Source: Pyramidobacter piscolens
GTDB taxonomy: Bacteria > Synergistota > Synergistia > Synergistales > Dethiosulfovibrionaceae
Direction of reading: 5' to 3'
DNA length: 64,000 nt
Assembly (NCBI GenBank): GCA_004558205.1
Contig: SFDM01000011.1
Location: 13,971-77,970, forward strand
The notes beneath the pieces are model-generated. The model was given only the letters and a program-made list of their open reading frames with translations, was not told the origin of the DNA and did not search any database. Position 1 is the first letter of the stretch, and the number at the start of each line of letters is the position of its first letter. Shown here piece after piece: positions 29,050-37,931 of this stretch. Position numbers and translations under genes: made by a program.

Positions 29050-29100
29050 TCAAGATGCACGGTGATAAAAAACGAAGAGTGGGCACAGCCCACTCTTCAC
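29050..29100 (-). CDS. Possible 16-residue leader ORF across the rimP-nusA leader terminator
   Basis: GTG at 29100 has GGAGG six nt upstream. It encodes MKSGLCPLFVFYHRAS and stops at 29050. Its codons run through both arms of the terminator hairpin, so ribosomes on it would prevent the hairpin from forming. No homologue is known to me; it may be chance. Confidence 0.3.
   Translation of the reverse strand: MKSGLCPLFVFYHRAS
29065..29098 (-). terminator. Rho-independent terminator in the rimP-nusA leader (attenuator candidate, also ends guaB)
   Basis: GAAGAGTGGGC (11 bp) pairs perfectly around a 3-nt loop and is followed on the minus strand by CGTTTTTTATC. It lies between the promoter at 29125-29153 and rimP, so it can terminate the operon's own transcript as well as guaB read-through. 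NusA of B. subtilis represses its own operon at just such a leader terminator. Confidence 0.8.
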
Positions 29101-29124
29101 ACCGAACCTCCAAATTCCTGAGTC

Positions 29125-29153
29125 ATTGTAGCACAAAACCATATACACCGCAA
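29125..29153 (-). promoter_or_regulatory. Promoter of the rimP-nusA-infB operon
   Basis: Minus strand: TTGCGG (29153-29148), 17-bp spacer, TACAAT (29130-29125). It lies just after the guaB stop. Expected start near 29118, about 20 nt before the terminator hairpin. Confidence 0.55.
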
Positions 29154-29172
29154 CGGCAAAAGGGAAAAAAGG

Positions 29173-30648
29173 TCATTCAACCCAGTAATTCGGCGCTTCC
29201 TTTGTGACGACCACGTCGTGGGGGTGGTTTTCCTTCACCGAAGCCGCGGAAATCCTGACGAAGCAGGCGTTTTCCTGCATATCGGGAATGCTGGCAGCGC
29301 CGATATAGCCCATGCCCGAACGAAGCCCTCCCACAAGCTGGAAGATCACCTCGCCGGCCGATCCCTTATAGGCCGCAAGTCCTTCGATCCCCTCAGGCAC
29401 AAGTTTGTTGTCCTTGGAATTTTCCTGGAAATAGCGGTCCTTACAGGCGCCGCCGCGCATTGCGCCAAGCGATCCCATCCCGCGGTAGCTCTTGTAGGAA
29501 CGGCCTCTGTAGATGATGACTTCGCCGGGACTCTCTTCAGTGCCGGCAAGCAGCGAACCGATCATCACGCAGTCGGCACCGGCCGCGAGAGCTTTGACGG
29601 CGTCGCCGGAGTAGCGGATACCGCCGTCAGCGATCAGCTTTTTGCCGCTCTCTTTCGTCACCGCCGCCACGTTTAAAACCGCCGCAAGCTGAGGCACGCC
29701 AATCCCCGCCACAATGCGCGTGGTGCAGATCGATCCCGGTCCGACGCCGACCTTGACGGCGTCAGCGCCGACTTCAATCAGGGCTCTGGCGGCCGCGGCG
29801 GTTGCGATGTTGCCGCCGATCAGCTGAAGGTCAGGATATTTCCTGCGGATCTGAGCCAGCGTGTCGAGGACTTTCTTAGAATGTCCATGGGCTGTGTCGA
29901 CCACGATCACGTCCACGTGGGCGTTGACCAGTGCTTCGACGCGGTCGAAGACGTCATGCCCGACGCCTACGGCGGCACCGCAACGCAGACGCCCCACGGA
30001 ATCCTTGGCCGCCGAGGGGAAATCCTTCACCTTTTGAAGGTCCTTAATCGTGATAAGCCCTTTCAAACGGCCTTCGCCGTCGACGATAGGAAGTTTCTCC
30101 ACTTTACAGTTGCGGAGGATGTTTTCCGCGTCGGCCAGGGTGGTTCCTTCCGGCGCGGTGATCAGCCCTTCTTTGGTCATTACGTTGGAAATGGGCTGAG
30201 TGTAATCGGTGACGAAACGCAGGTCGCGGTTGGTGATGATCCCCACAAGTTTCATGTGTTCGTCTACGATCGGAACGCCGGAAATGTGGAAGTGGCTCAT
30301 CAGGTCGGTAGCTTCCTGTACTGGATTGTCTGGATAGCAGAAGAAGGGGTCGCGGATCACCCCGGCCTCGGAACGCTTTACCTTGTCAACTTCCGATGCC
30401 TGCTCTTCAATCGTGTTGTTGCGGTGGACGATACCGATGCCGCCTTCGCGGGCGATGGCAATGGCCAGCCTGGCTTCGGTGACCGTGTCCATGGCGGCGC
30501 TGCAGATCGGGATATTCAGTTTAATCTCCGGCGTCAAATAGGTGTCGATGCGGACTCCCGCAGGCAGTACTTCGCTGTATTGAGGTTCGAGAAGTACGTC
30601 GTCAAAGGTAAATCCTTCATAGGGTGCAATGTGTTTTTCGATGTCCAT
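29173..30648 (-). CDS. guaB: IMP dehydrogenase
   Basis: 491 residues, RBS GGAGGAG. TIM barrel with FTFDDVLLEPQYSEVLP, two CBS domains inserted at about 95-205, catalytic-Cys loop KVGVGPGSICTTRIVAG, IADGGIRYSGDAVKALAAGAD and the flap SLGAMRGGACKDRYFQ. Converts IMP to XMP with NAD+, first step of GMP synthesis. Own promoter upstream. Confidence 0.97.
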   Translation of the reverse strand: MDIEKHIAPYEGFTFDDVLLEPQYSEVLPAGVRIDTYLTPEIKLNIPICSAAMDTVTEARLAIAIAREGGIGIVHRNNTIEEQASEVDKVKRSEAGVIRDPFFCYPDNPVQEATDLMSHFHISGVPIVDEHMKLVGIITNRDLRFVTDYTQPISNVMTKEGLITAPEGTTLADAENILRNCKVEKLPIVDGEGRLKGLITIKDLQKVKDFPSAAKDSVGRLRCGAAVGVGHDVFDRVEALVNAHVDVIVVDTAHGHSKKVLDTLAQIRRKYPDLQLIGGNIATAAAARALIEVGADAVKVGVGPGSICTTRIVAGIGVPQLAAVLNVAAVTKESGKKLIADGGIRYSGDAVKALAAGADCVMIGSLLAGTEESPGEVIIYRGRSYKSYRGMGSLGAMRGGACKDRYFQENSKDNKLVPEGIEGLAAYKGSAGEVIFQLVGGLRSGMGYIGAASIPDMQENACFVRISAASVKENHPHDVVVTKEAPNYWVE

Positions 30649-30680
30649 AGGCTCCTCCGGCTATCATGAAATTTCGATGG

Positions 30681-30708
30681 ATTATACTCTAAATTGTGCT
30701 ATTTTCAA
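30681..30708 (-). promoter_or_regulatory. guaB promoter
   Basis: Minus strand TTGAAA (30708-30703), 16-bp spacer, TATAAT (30686-30681), about 33 nt before the guaB start. It overlaps the 3' end of ispDF. Confidence 0.7.
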
Positions 30709-31865
30709 GCCCTACTCGAGAAATTCGATTTTAAACTCCTTTTAAGAGTTGAAGACGTCCAGACAAAAAGCGCTTCGGAGCTGCCCGCCGGCGGCACGCC
30801 TTCGCCTGATTTAAAGGTGATGCCAACGCGGTCCTTCCCCAGAATGGACTCCAGAACGCTGATCATCTGATCCTTCCAGGGCGCAAGCTTTGGGGTCTGA
30901 GCCGTCACGACGGCGCTGACCCACTCGATCGACCAGCCCGCGTCGGATACTCTGTCGAAGGCGTCCTTCAGCAAAAGGGTGCTTTTCACATCCCTGTAAA
31001 TTTCGCTGTCAGCTGGGTAAAGGGTGCCAATATCCGGCAGCCCTGCGGCGCTCAGCAGGGAATCGGCTATGGAATGGCACAAGGCGTCGGCATCTGAGTG
31101 CCCATGAAGGCCCAAAGGCGAAGGGATGGTCACTCCGCCGAGCACCAATTTCCGTCCGGGCCGAAAGGGATGCACGTCGTAGCCGATCCCGCAGCGCCGT
31201 TCGCTCCAGCTTTCCGCCAACATCTGCGCCATCTGCCAGTCCCCCTCTTCGGTAATCTTGTAGTTGAGACGCTCTCCCAAGGTATAATCAAGCTTTCTGC
31301 CCTGGGCAAGCCACAGTTCCGCCTCGTCCTTAAAGGAATAGGCCTGAGCGGATTCAAGCAGAGCGAGCAGCTCCAGCCGGGGAAACAGCTGAGGCGTCTG
31401 GGTGATCCATACGTTTTCGCGGTCTATGGCACATATGCGCCCGTGGGCCATCTTCTTCAGAGCGTTTGCTTCGGGCAGCAGTGGAATTACGGCATTGGCT
31501 CCGTCGAAAGCCGCCAAAAGCCGCCGGCACAGTTCGGTGCCCAAGAAGGGACGGGCGCAGTCGTGCAGCAGCGCCAGGTCGGACCGTGCCGCACGAAGCG
31601 CGGCCAACACCGACAGGGAACGGGCGGCGCCGCCTGTGAGCAGCCGCACGCTGGAAAGGGCGTTGTCCTGCAGAGGCTCACAGTCGTAACGGGGCGGCAG
31701 CACTAGAAAAATTTCCTGCACCAGGCCTTCTTCCCGAAGTGTCTTCGCCGTCTCCAGACTCCAGCGCCATAGGGGCGCGCCGCCCAAACAGCGGAACTGC
31801 TTAGGCACGCCTCCAAGGCGCTCGCCCTTTCCCGCGGCTAAGATCACGAAGGCGGCGCTGCTCAA
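30705..31865 (-). CDS. ispDF: Bifunctional IspD-IspF enzyme (MEP isoprenoid pathway)
   Basis: 386 residues from TTG 31865, overlapping the previous stop (TTGA). Residues 1-220: IspD (MEP cytidylyltransferase): FVILAAGKGERLGGVPKQF, HDCARPFLG, ITQTPQLF. Residues about 225-386: IspF (MECDP synthase): CGIGYDVHPFRPGRKLVLGGV with Asp and His zinc ligands, GHSDADALCHSIADSLLSAAGLPDIGTLYP. The enzymes act at steps 3 and 5; the fusion also occurs in Campylobacter and alphaproteobacteria. Confidence 0.95.
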   Translation of the reverse strand: MSSAAFVILAAGKGERLGGVPKQFRCLGGAPLWRWSLETAKTLREEGLVQEIFLVLPPRYDCEPLQDNALSSVRLLTGGAARSLSVLAALRAARSDLALLHDCARPFLGTELCRRLLAAFDGANAVIPLLPEANALKKMAHGRICAIDRENVWITQTPQLFPRLELLALLESAQAYSFKDEAELWLAQGRKLDYTLGERLNYKITEEGDWQMAQMLAESWSERRCGIGYDVHPFRPGRKLVLGGVTIPSPLGLHGHSDADALCHSIADSLLSAAGLPDIGTLYPADSEIYRDVKSTLLLKDAFDRVSDAGWSIEWVSAVVTAQTPKLAPWKDQMISVLESILGKDRVGITFKSGEGVPPAGSSEALFVWTSSTLKRSLKSNFSSRA

Positions 31866-33106
31866 CTCTTAACCTCTTTTTTTACGCGGCCAAAGACCAT
31901 GCGCCCCGCAGAGGTTTGAAGCATGGACGACAGGGTCACTTCCACTGTTTTCCCGATATAGGGGCCGCCGTCCTCGACGACTAGCATGGTCCCGTTCTCA
32001 AGGTATCCAATCCCCTGGCGCGAGTCCTTACCCTCCTTGATGACGTCAATCGTCACCGTATCTCCGGGGAACAGCGTCGGCTTCATGGCGTTGGCAAGGT
32101 CGTTCACGTTCAGAACTCTGACGTTCTGAATCTGGGCGACCTTATTCAGATTGTAGTCGGTAGTGATGATCTCGCATCCGTACTTCTTCGCCATGGTCAC
32201 GATCGCAGAGTCCACCGTGTCCATTTTCAGTTCTTTGACCGACGACTCCACAAGTTCCAGCTTCACTTGCGGGAGAGTCTGCATCTCCTTCACCACATCC
32301 AGCCCCATGCGCCCGCGGGCGCGTTTCCCCTGCTCCTTGGAGTCCGCCACGTTCTGAAGCTCGGCAAGGACAAAGGACGGCAGGATCAAGGTACCCTGAA
32401 GAAAGCCCGTCTTCGCGATATCAAGAATTCGCCCGTCGATGATCACGCTGGTGTCAAGGATTTTCCGAGGAACGGTATCTCCTGAACTTTCCACGTCGAC
32501 CACTGCCTCGGTGAGGTCGCCCTTCCCTGAAGCCAGCCTGTTTTTCCGGCGCAGGTTCAGTTTGTCCTTTACCGACGTCATGGCTCCACGAATGTCGCCC
32601 TGACGCTTCACGAAGATCCATGCCATGATGAAGCCTATCAGGACATTCAGCAGCACAGCCACGTAGGGCCCTAAAGGCATGTCGGCAAAGGGGAGCGCCA
32701 CAAGGTTCGCCAGCATCAGTCCTACGATCAGCCCAGTAATGGCCGAGGAGAGCTCCGGCCAGCTCGTAGTTCGCAGCTGCTTTTCGAAAAGCGCGCCTAC
32801 GGAATGGAGCATGTACATAAAGAGCGGCGTCATCAAAATTCCGATAAAACCAAAGAGAATGATCGAAATAATGGTTGCAATAAAGTCGGATAAGAAACCA
32901 TGAGGCACTATTTCTCTCAATAACGGAGTCCCAAGCTGATATCCGGCAATCCCGCCCAACAGCCCCAAGAGGCCTCGGCACACATAGCCCATAATTCTGT
33001 TAAGTCCCTCTGTCATAGCCTCGCCTCCAATAATCTTATTCAAGCGCCGTGCTTTCGGCGCTTCGCTCTGTTCTGCTTTCGCAATCTCTTTCTCTGTCGT
33101 GTCCAC
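31862..33106 (-). CDS. Membrane-anchored PIN/TRAM-domain protein (YacL-like nuclease)
   Basis: 414 residues from GTG 33106 (AAGGA). An ATG at 33016 with GGAGG seven nt upstream would give 384 residues and is a serious alternative. Four membrane helices (about 40-165), a PIN domain with acidic residues (KILDTSVIIDGRILDIAKTG, KELKMDTVDSAIVTMAKKYGCEIITTDYNL), and a C-terminal TRAM domain (QGIGYLENGTMLVVEDGGPYIG). Homologues form hexameric membrane nucleases of unknown substrate. Confidence 0.88.
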   Translation of the reverse strand: MDTTEKEIAKAEQSEAPKARRLNKIIGGEAMTEGLNRIMGYVCRGLLGLLGGIAGYQLGTPLLREIVPHGFLSDFIATIISIILFGFIGILMTPLFMYMLHSVGALFEKQLRTTSWPELSSAITGLIVGLMLANLVALPFADMPLGPYVAVLLNVLIGFIMAWIFVKRQGDIRGAMTSVKDKLNLRRKNRLASGKGDLTEAVVDVESSGDTVPRKILDTSVIIDGRILDIAKTGFLQGTLILPSFVLAELQNVADSKEQGKRARGRMGLDVVKEMQTLPQVKLELVESSVKELKMDTVDSAIVTMAKKYGCEIITTDYNLNKVAQIQNVRVLNVNDLANAMKPTLFPGDTVTIDVIKEGKDSRQGIGYLENGTMLVVEDGGPYIGKTVEVTLSSMLQTSAGRMVFGRVKKEVKS

Positions 33107-33715
33107 TTATCGTTCCTTAACTTCCTGCCGGCTCTCCAGCGCGGCGTGCAGCGTCACCCGGTCGGCGAATTCGATGCTTCCGCCCACGGGCAGCCCATAG
33201 GCCAGGCGGGATTTTTTGACGTTCAGATCCTTCAGGACGTCGAGCAGCGCGTAAAAGGTCATATCGCCTTCAATACGGGGATTGGTCGCGATGATGACTT
33301 CCGATACGGGATACTCCTCCAGCCTTTTTCTCAGCAGACCGACGGTCCGCTCCGGCAGAGCCTCGCGATCCTCCAGGGGAGAAAGCGACGTCCCCAGCAC
33401 AAAGTAAATCCCGTTGAAAAGCCCCGACTGCTCGATGCTGATCAGATCCTCCAGGGTTTCGGTGACGCAGAGCAGCGACCGGTCCCTTAAAGGATCGCTG
33501 CAGATCGGGCAGGGCTGCAATTCCGTCAGGTTTCCGCATTTCTCGCACGTTGTCAGGCGTTTGTTGATTTCTGCAATGGAACGGGCCAGATCTTCATCGA
33601 AGTCATTCCCCTGCTGGAGGAGAAAAAAGGCCATGCGCCGCGCGCTTTTTTCTCCCACTCCAGGAAATTTCTTCAGCATGGAGATCAATCGCTCCATCGG
33701 TTCGGGGAGCGCCAT
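33107..33715 (-). CDS. recR: Recombination protein RecR
   Basis: 202 residues. HhH segment LKKFPGVGEKSARRMAFFLL, a C4 zinc finger (CEKCGNLTELQPCPIC), then a Toprim domain (LCVTETLEDLISIEQSGLFNGIYFVLG, VIIATNPRIEGDMTFYAL) and the Walker-like tail YGLPVGGSIEFADRVTLHAALESR. Works with RecO/RecF in gap repair. The usual partner ebfC is directly upstream. Confidence 0.97.
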   Translation of the reverse strand: MALPEPMERLISMLKKFPGVGEKSARRMAFFLLQQGNDFDEDLARSIAEINKRLTTCEKCGNLTELQPCPICSDPLRDRSLLCVTETLEDLISIEQSGLFNGIYFVLGTSLSPLEDREALPERTVGLLRKRLEEYPVSEVIIATNPRIEGDMTFYALLDVLKDLNVKKSRLAYGLPVGGSIEFADRVTLHAALESRQEVKER

Positions 33716-33720
33716 CTGCG

Positions 33721-34050
33721 CTAAAAGGGCAGTCCCAGTCCGCCGGTCACTTGTCCCATACGCTGCTGCATCATGTCCTTTGCCTTGTTCGCAGCATCGG
33801 ACACCGCCGCCAGAATCAAGTCTTCCAGCATCTCAATGTCCTCGGGATTCACCACTTCCGGAGTAAGTTTGACCCCCGTCAGCTCTCCCTGCCCGTTCAC
33901 CGTGGCCGTGACCATGCCGCCGCCAGCGCTGCCTTCAATGCGGCTCTGCTTCAGTTCATCCTGAACCTTCTGCATCTGAGCCTGCATCGCCTGGGCCTGC
34001 TTCAGCATCTGATTCATGTTTCCCATTCCGCCTCTGTTTCCAAAGTTCAT
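33721..34050 (-). CDS. ebfC: Nucleoid-associated protein, YbaB/EbfC family
   Basis: 109 residues from ATG 34050, nine nt after AAAGGA. Upstream in-frame ATGs (34056, 34107) are too close to, or before, this RBS and would overlap rlmH. Met/Gln-rich N-terminal helix (MNQMLKQAQAMQAQMQKVQDEL), then GGMVTATVNGQGELTGVKL. The dimer binds DNA. Confidence 0.93.
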   Translation of the reverse strand: MNFGNRGGMGNMNQMLKQAQAMQAQMQKVQDELKQSRIEGSAGGGMVTATVNGQGELTGVKLTPEVVNPEDIEMLEDLILAAVSDAANKAKDMMQQRMGQVTGGLGLPF

Positions 34051-34081
34051 ATCCATACATCCTTTCAGTTTTTCAAATATC

Positions 34082-34555
34082 TCAATGATGGTATTTCGAT
34101 CCCTCATGGATCATGGCCGCGCGGTAAATCTGCTCACTCACGAGCAGGAGCGCCATCTCGTGCGTAAAGGTGAGCTTTGACAAAGATAATACCACATTTC
34201 CACGATCACGCAGCGCCTGAGAAATCCCATAGGGCCCTCCGATCAAAAGGATCAGGCGTCCCTGCCCGCCGCGCCCCAGCTCGGCGTACAGTTTCGACGC
34301 AAATTCCCGGCTGCTCCACAGGCTGCCGCGTTCATCGAGCAGGAAGACCCGGTCGTCCTTTTCTATTTTACTCAAAAACTCGGAGCCTTCTAAAATCACC
34401 CTTTGTTCTTCGGTGAGATTTTTCCCCTTGCCGGGTTCGGCAAGAAAGACCCATTCCACGGGCAGCAGAGGCCTCAAACGCAGCTGATAATGCTGCCATC
34501 CCTCAACTATAAAGGGCTGACGGGGTTTTCCCATGGCCATAACCAGTATCTTCAT
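34082..34555 (-). CDS. rlmH: 23S rRNA (pseudouridine1915-N3)-methyltransferase RlmH
   Basis: 157 residues. SPOUT knot LILLIGGPYGISQALRDRGNVVLSLSKLTFTHEMALLLVSEQIYRA and C-terminal KYHH are diagnostic; FLLDERGSLWSSREFA is typical. The start overlaps the stop of the V-ATPase D-like gene (ATGA), so it is read from the ATPase operon. Confidence 0.96.
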   Translation of the reverse strand: MKILVMAMGKPRQPFIVEGWQHYQLRLRPLLPVEWVFLAEPGKGKNLTEEQRVILEGSEFLSKIEKDDRVFLLDERGSLWSSREFASKLYAELGRGGQGRLILLIGGPYGISQALRDRGNVVLSLSKLTFTHEMALLLVSEQIYRAAMIHEGSKYHH

Positions 34556-35115
34556 CGTTTCAAAGCAATCCGCCGCCGATGGTGTTCCATCTCGAGAATC
34601 CTCTCGTGAGCGGCTCTTTGCGCTTCTTCCAGGCCGCCCAGGCGGAGCGTTTCTTTCCTTTTGCGTGCCAGGACGCGGCGCAGGTCGTCCACCATGGAAC
34701 TCGCGGCCCTTTGGATTAAGGCGCTGTTAATATAGTCCCATAATGAAGCCACGAGTTTTTCCATTCCGGCGGAAGCGACCTCCGCCTGGGGCGACGTCAA
34801 AAGCGACGTATAGCGGGGCAGCAGGCCGTGCCGTTTGCCGCTTTCGATCCTGTAGAACTGAAGGCACTCCATGCCAAGACGCTCTTCGCGCCTCGACTCC
34901 ACCTCTACGGGCGTAAAGCTGAGCCTGAATAATTCCGCGCTCTGAGGACCGCTGTACACGTGCAGGCAGGCAAGGGCCAGGGCCGTCTCCTGGGTCAGTT
35001 TTCCCAGAAGGTCCTTTTTCTCCGACACGTCGCCGTTTACCCGGTCCAAGCTACTCAGAAGCCGGCGCAGACGAAGGCGCAGAGCGTCGATCGAATGTTC
35101 CTCTTTCTCCGTCAT
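34552..35115 (-). CDS. V/A-type ATPase subunit D homologue (divergent)
   Basis: 187 residues, start ATG 35115 overlapping the B-like stop (ATGA). Long alpha-helical N- and C-terminal segments with a short middle part are the layout of the central rotor stalk. SSLDRVNGDVSEKKDLLGKL near residue 25-45 echoes the subunit D N-terminus. The C-terminal RRxNALE-type sequence of canonical D subunits is not recognisable (here EMEHHRRRIALKR). The assignment relies partly on operon position (last after A and B). Confidence 0.65.
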   Translation of the reverse strand: MTEKEEHSIDALRLRLRRLLSSLDRVNGDVSEKKDLLGKLTQETALALACLHVYSGPQSAELFRLSFTPVEVESRREERLGMECLQFYRIESGKRHGLLPRYTSLLTSPQAEVASAGMEKLVASLWDYINSALIQRAASSMVDDLRRVLARKRKETLRLGGLEEAQRAAHERILEMEHHRRRIALKR

Positions 35116-36326
35116 GGAAGAATCTCTTCTCTGCGGTCCAACCGGCAATATTCGCGCACCAGCGTCAGGGGAATGCGGTTCAGATAGCTCTCTGGCAAAA
35201 GCGCGAGAATTTTCCAGAGCCGGTCCGACGGATGGTCCGAATGGGATTCCAGGTCGCTCATATAGCGCTGCAGCTCCCTTGAAAAGGCCCGCTCCTGATC
35301 GGTCAGAGGGTATTCGTTATAGTTCTTCTGGCGCAGATAGTTACGAAGATCCTTACACTGGCGGCGCAGCATCTGGGAATATTCGACAGAACGGTCCATG
35401 CCGCGCGGGGGCTGCGGTCCGTATCCGTTGAGCGACAGGGAGCCGTCGCGCCGCAGGAGCAGGAAGGAGTCGAAAAGATCCCGGAGCGCCATGAGCTCCG
35501 ATGGAATGCCGGCAATTTTCCTTTCCGACAGCAGAACTGTGGTCGTAATCCGCCCTTTGTGGCCGCGCAGAAGCTCCATCATGCGGCTGACGTAGTTCCT
35601 GAAGCCGTTCAGCGCTCCGTAGCGGCTTCTGTAACAGCCTCTGAGCGCCAAGTCTTCCTGATAGAACCTGAACCAGGATTCAAGGTCGGCCACGACCAGA
35701 AAGACGTCGCGCCCTTCGCAGGCCTGCGAAATCGCGCTCTGGAAGCCCAGCCGCAGCGGTGTCAGGCTCTGATAGAGGTGCTCGTTGCTGTAGGACATGA
35801 AAAGTCCGTCGATGTCCAGCCCCAGGTCATCCCAAAGCAACCGCATCTCTTCGACTTCGTTTTTGGACGTGTCCAGAGAGATCAGAGAGACCCATTGATT
35901 GTCGTAGAGCGCGCCGTGGAACAAAGACGACAAAAACTGCAGAGACCCGTGGAGGGAGACGCCGGCGATAAACACCGACTGTCCGTGCTGAATGGGAAAC
36001 AGTGTATCCACCGCGGCAATGCCCGTCTTAAAGAGCGAACGGCGGCTGTACCCCGAATCCGTCATAGGCGGCACCACCGGCAGATTGACCTCGTTGCTGC
36101 CCAGCCAGACCTGCAGCGAATCCCGGTTCAACGAATGCTGACCGTCGCAGATCCGTATCTGACAGCGGTCCCGTTCAACGGCCACCACCCGTCCCACGAA
36201 AGAATCGCCGGAACCGTTCTCTACGGTCACAATGTCGTTCAGAACCACGCCTGAGAGATGTTCGACCCAGAGGGACGAACGAGATAGAGCGCTGACGTTG
36301 TTTGAACCACTCCGGGCCAATTTCAT
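35112..36326 (-). CDS. V/A-type ATPase subunit B homologue (divergent)
   Basis: 404 residues from ATG 36326 (GGAGGG RBS), overlapping the A-like stop. N-terminal beta barrel (LNDIVTVENGSGDSFVGRVVAVERD), then the RecA-like core starting at SLFKTGIAAVDTLFPIQHGQSVFIAG. The pseudo-P-loop reads GVSLHGSLQF instead of the canonical GSGLPHNE. Walker B-like DVFLVVADLESW. The C-terminal part lacks the PSLSRLM-type arginine-finger motif. Canonical B subunits are about 460 residues. Non-catalytic in all family members, but here unusually diverged. Confidence 0.7.
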   Translation of the reverse strand: MKLARSGSNNVSALSRSSLWVEHLSGVVLNDIVTVENGSGDSFVGRVVAVERDRCQIRICDGQHSLNRDSLQVWLGSNEVNLPVVPPMTDSGYSRRSLFKTGIAAVDTLFPIQHGQSVFIAGVSLHGSLQFLSSLFHGALYDNQWVSLISLDTSKNEVEEMRLLWDDLGLDIDGLFMSYSNEHLYQSLTPLRLGFQSAISQACEGRDVFLVVADLESWFRFYQEDLALRGCYRSRYGALNGFRNYVSRMMELLRGHKGRITTTVLLSERKIAGIPSELMALRDLFDSFLLLRRDGSLSLNGYGPQPPRGMDRSVEYSQMLRRQCKDLRNYLRQKNYNEYPLTDQERAFSRELQRYMSDLESHSDHPSDRLWKILALLPESYLNRIPLTLVREYCRLDRREEILP

Positions 36327-37654
36327 GCCAATCCCTCCCCGCTTGCCAGGACCTGCTGCATCCACGCAAGGAAAGTCCTTCTGCGGATGTCTTCGTCTTC
36401 TCTATAATGAAGCTGTATGTCCAGCCTCGCTTTCAGGATGGAGTCGATCAGCGGCGGAAGCGACCTTTCGGCGATGGAGCACAGAGCTTTCTCGTCTTTC
36501 GCAGTGAATTGGACGGGCCTTTTCGCCGGCGCCGACGTGCTTAAAAGCGAGAACTCTACAAAGAGCTCTCCGAAAAGAGCGATCAACCCCTCCAGAACGG
36601 GCTTGTTCTCTTCGCTGCACTCTTCGAGAAGGGCGTGGAGTCTTCTCCAACAGCGCCCCACGGGCCCCAGGGTTCCCCAGGAGTCCTCCGACGGCGTGAG
36701 ATATTCCGCTTGTTCCGCCAGCACGATTCCCGTTTTCATAAATCGGGGCAGGCGCGCCATATAGGGGTGATCCACCACAGGAGAAAACCCCTCTTCGTAG
36801 CGCCAACCAGCGATAATGGAAGTGGAATTTCCCGCTTCGTCCGGCGGTGAGGCAAGATCGAGAAGTTCGCCGAGAAGGCGGCGCGCGATATGGGGATAGC
36901 CGTCGGGAAGCAGAAGTTCCTCCGAGCTTTCGCCATACTCTCTGATCGACTCCAACCACAGATGAAGATCGTCGATCAGCAGCAGCCGCCGCCCCTCGCC
37001 GCGCCTCCTGTTCATCAGGAAAGCCAGAGAAACTGACGCCATGGACTTAATCGCGAGTGTCGCCCACGGCGGCGTCCACAGGATAAGCGTCCTTTTCGCA
37101 ACGCCGGCGCGTTCCGCAGCCCTGCGAAAACGCCTGAGATCCTGCTGTCCGCCCTGACAGAAGACGTAAAGGCAATCGGCGCGCTGTGCCGCCGCTATCT
37201 GGCTAAACAGCAGGGCGAAACCGCCCGAAGGCGTTCCCAGCAAGGCCACGCCCTCTCCGGCGTTGAGCTGCATGAACTCTCCCAGTGTCTTCAAGCCCCA
37301 GAAATTGCCTTCGTCCCCTCTCGGAACAGCCGGCGTTTTCTTTAGATCCTCTGGATCCGCGTCGGAAAGGGGCAGCATGACCCTTCCAAGCGGGTCGATC
37401 ACCGTTCCAGCCTTGACGTCGAGAAGATGTTCTTCAAGGGTCTGCCCCGTTAAAAAAAGAGGCGTCCCGATAAGAAGCTTCTCGGGGGAATCCAGGGGGA
37501 TCAACTCCACTACCCGGCCGACATGGCTCCTGACCTGGCCGTACCAGCTTCCGTCTTCCGTCCGGGCCAATTCATCAAGATTTACGGAGAAATCCACTTC
37601 TATCTTCACGCATTCCGCGTGAATCGACTGAACCAATGAAGAACGCACAGACAT
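36323..37654 (-). CDS. V/A-type ATPase subunit A homologue lacking the catalytic P-loop
   Basis: 443 residues (canonical A: about 580-600), RBS AAGGA. The N-terminal barrel (ESGSWYGQVRSHVGRVVEL-like: DGSWYGQVRSHVGRVVEL) and a RecA-like core align with F1/V1 catalytic subunits. But Walker A GxxxxGKT/S reads GTPSGGF (140-146): no Lys, no Thr. The catalytic-Glu motif GER reads GQQ (169-171). Walker B RRLLLIDDL keeps its Asp (228). The about 100-residue A-type bulge insertion is absent. Order between F and B marks it as the A position. It is unlikely to hydrolyse ATP. Confidence 0.75.
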   Translation of the reverse strand: MSVRSSLVQSIHAECVKIEVDFSVNLDELARTEDGSWYGQVRSHVGRVVELIPLDSPEKLLIGTPLFLTGQTLEEHLLDVKAGTVIDPLGRVMLPLSDADPEDLKKTPAVPRGDEGNFWGLKTLGEFMQLNAGEGVALLGTPSGGFALLFSQIAAAQRADCLYVFCQGGQQDLRRFRRAAERAGVAKRTLILWTPPWATLAIKSMASVSLAFLMNRRRGEGRRLLLIDDLHLWLESIREYGESSEELLLPDGYPHIARRLLGELLDLASPPDEAGNSTSIIAGWRYEEGFSPVVDHPYMARLPRFMKTGIVLAEQAEYLTPSEDSWGTLGPVGRCWRRLHALLEECSEENKPVLEGLIALFGELFVEFSLLSTSAPAKRPVQFTAKDEKALCSIAERSLPPLIDSILKARLDIQLHYREDEDIRRRTFLAWMQQVLASGEGLA

Positions 37655-37912
37655 CTACATTTCCTTCCCTTCCACAGAGGGCAGCGGGATCCAGCAGGGG
37701 GCCGACGATTTCAGAAAAAGCGCTTTCTGGGATGAGGAAAAGCGTTCCAAAATGTTCTCTTCATAGAGGACCACTTCGGCGTAGGACTGCCTTCCCCAGG
37801 AAAGCAGATCTTCCGCCGAAATGGACTCGGAGACCATTTTTTCCTCACAGCCAAGCACGGACCAGAGACGGAGAAAAGCGGGCGATCCAACGATAAGCGC
37901 GTGTTTTTTCAT
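37655..37912 (-). CDS. V/A-type ATPase subunit F homologue
   Basis: 85 residues from ATG 37912 (GGAGG, eight nt); the longer frame lacks an RBS. A small alpha/beta fold starting ALIVGSPAFLRLWSVLGCE resembles the subunit F Rossmann-like N-terminus. Size is at the low end of the family (about 100). Identification depends on position between C and A. Confidence 0.65.
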   Translation of the reverse strand: MKKHALIVGSPAFLRLWSVLGCEEKMVSESISAEDLLSWGRQSYAEVVLYEENILERFSSSQKALFLKSSAPCWIPLPSVEGKEM

Positions 37913-37931
37913 TTCTTTCCTCCTCAGCGTT

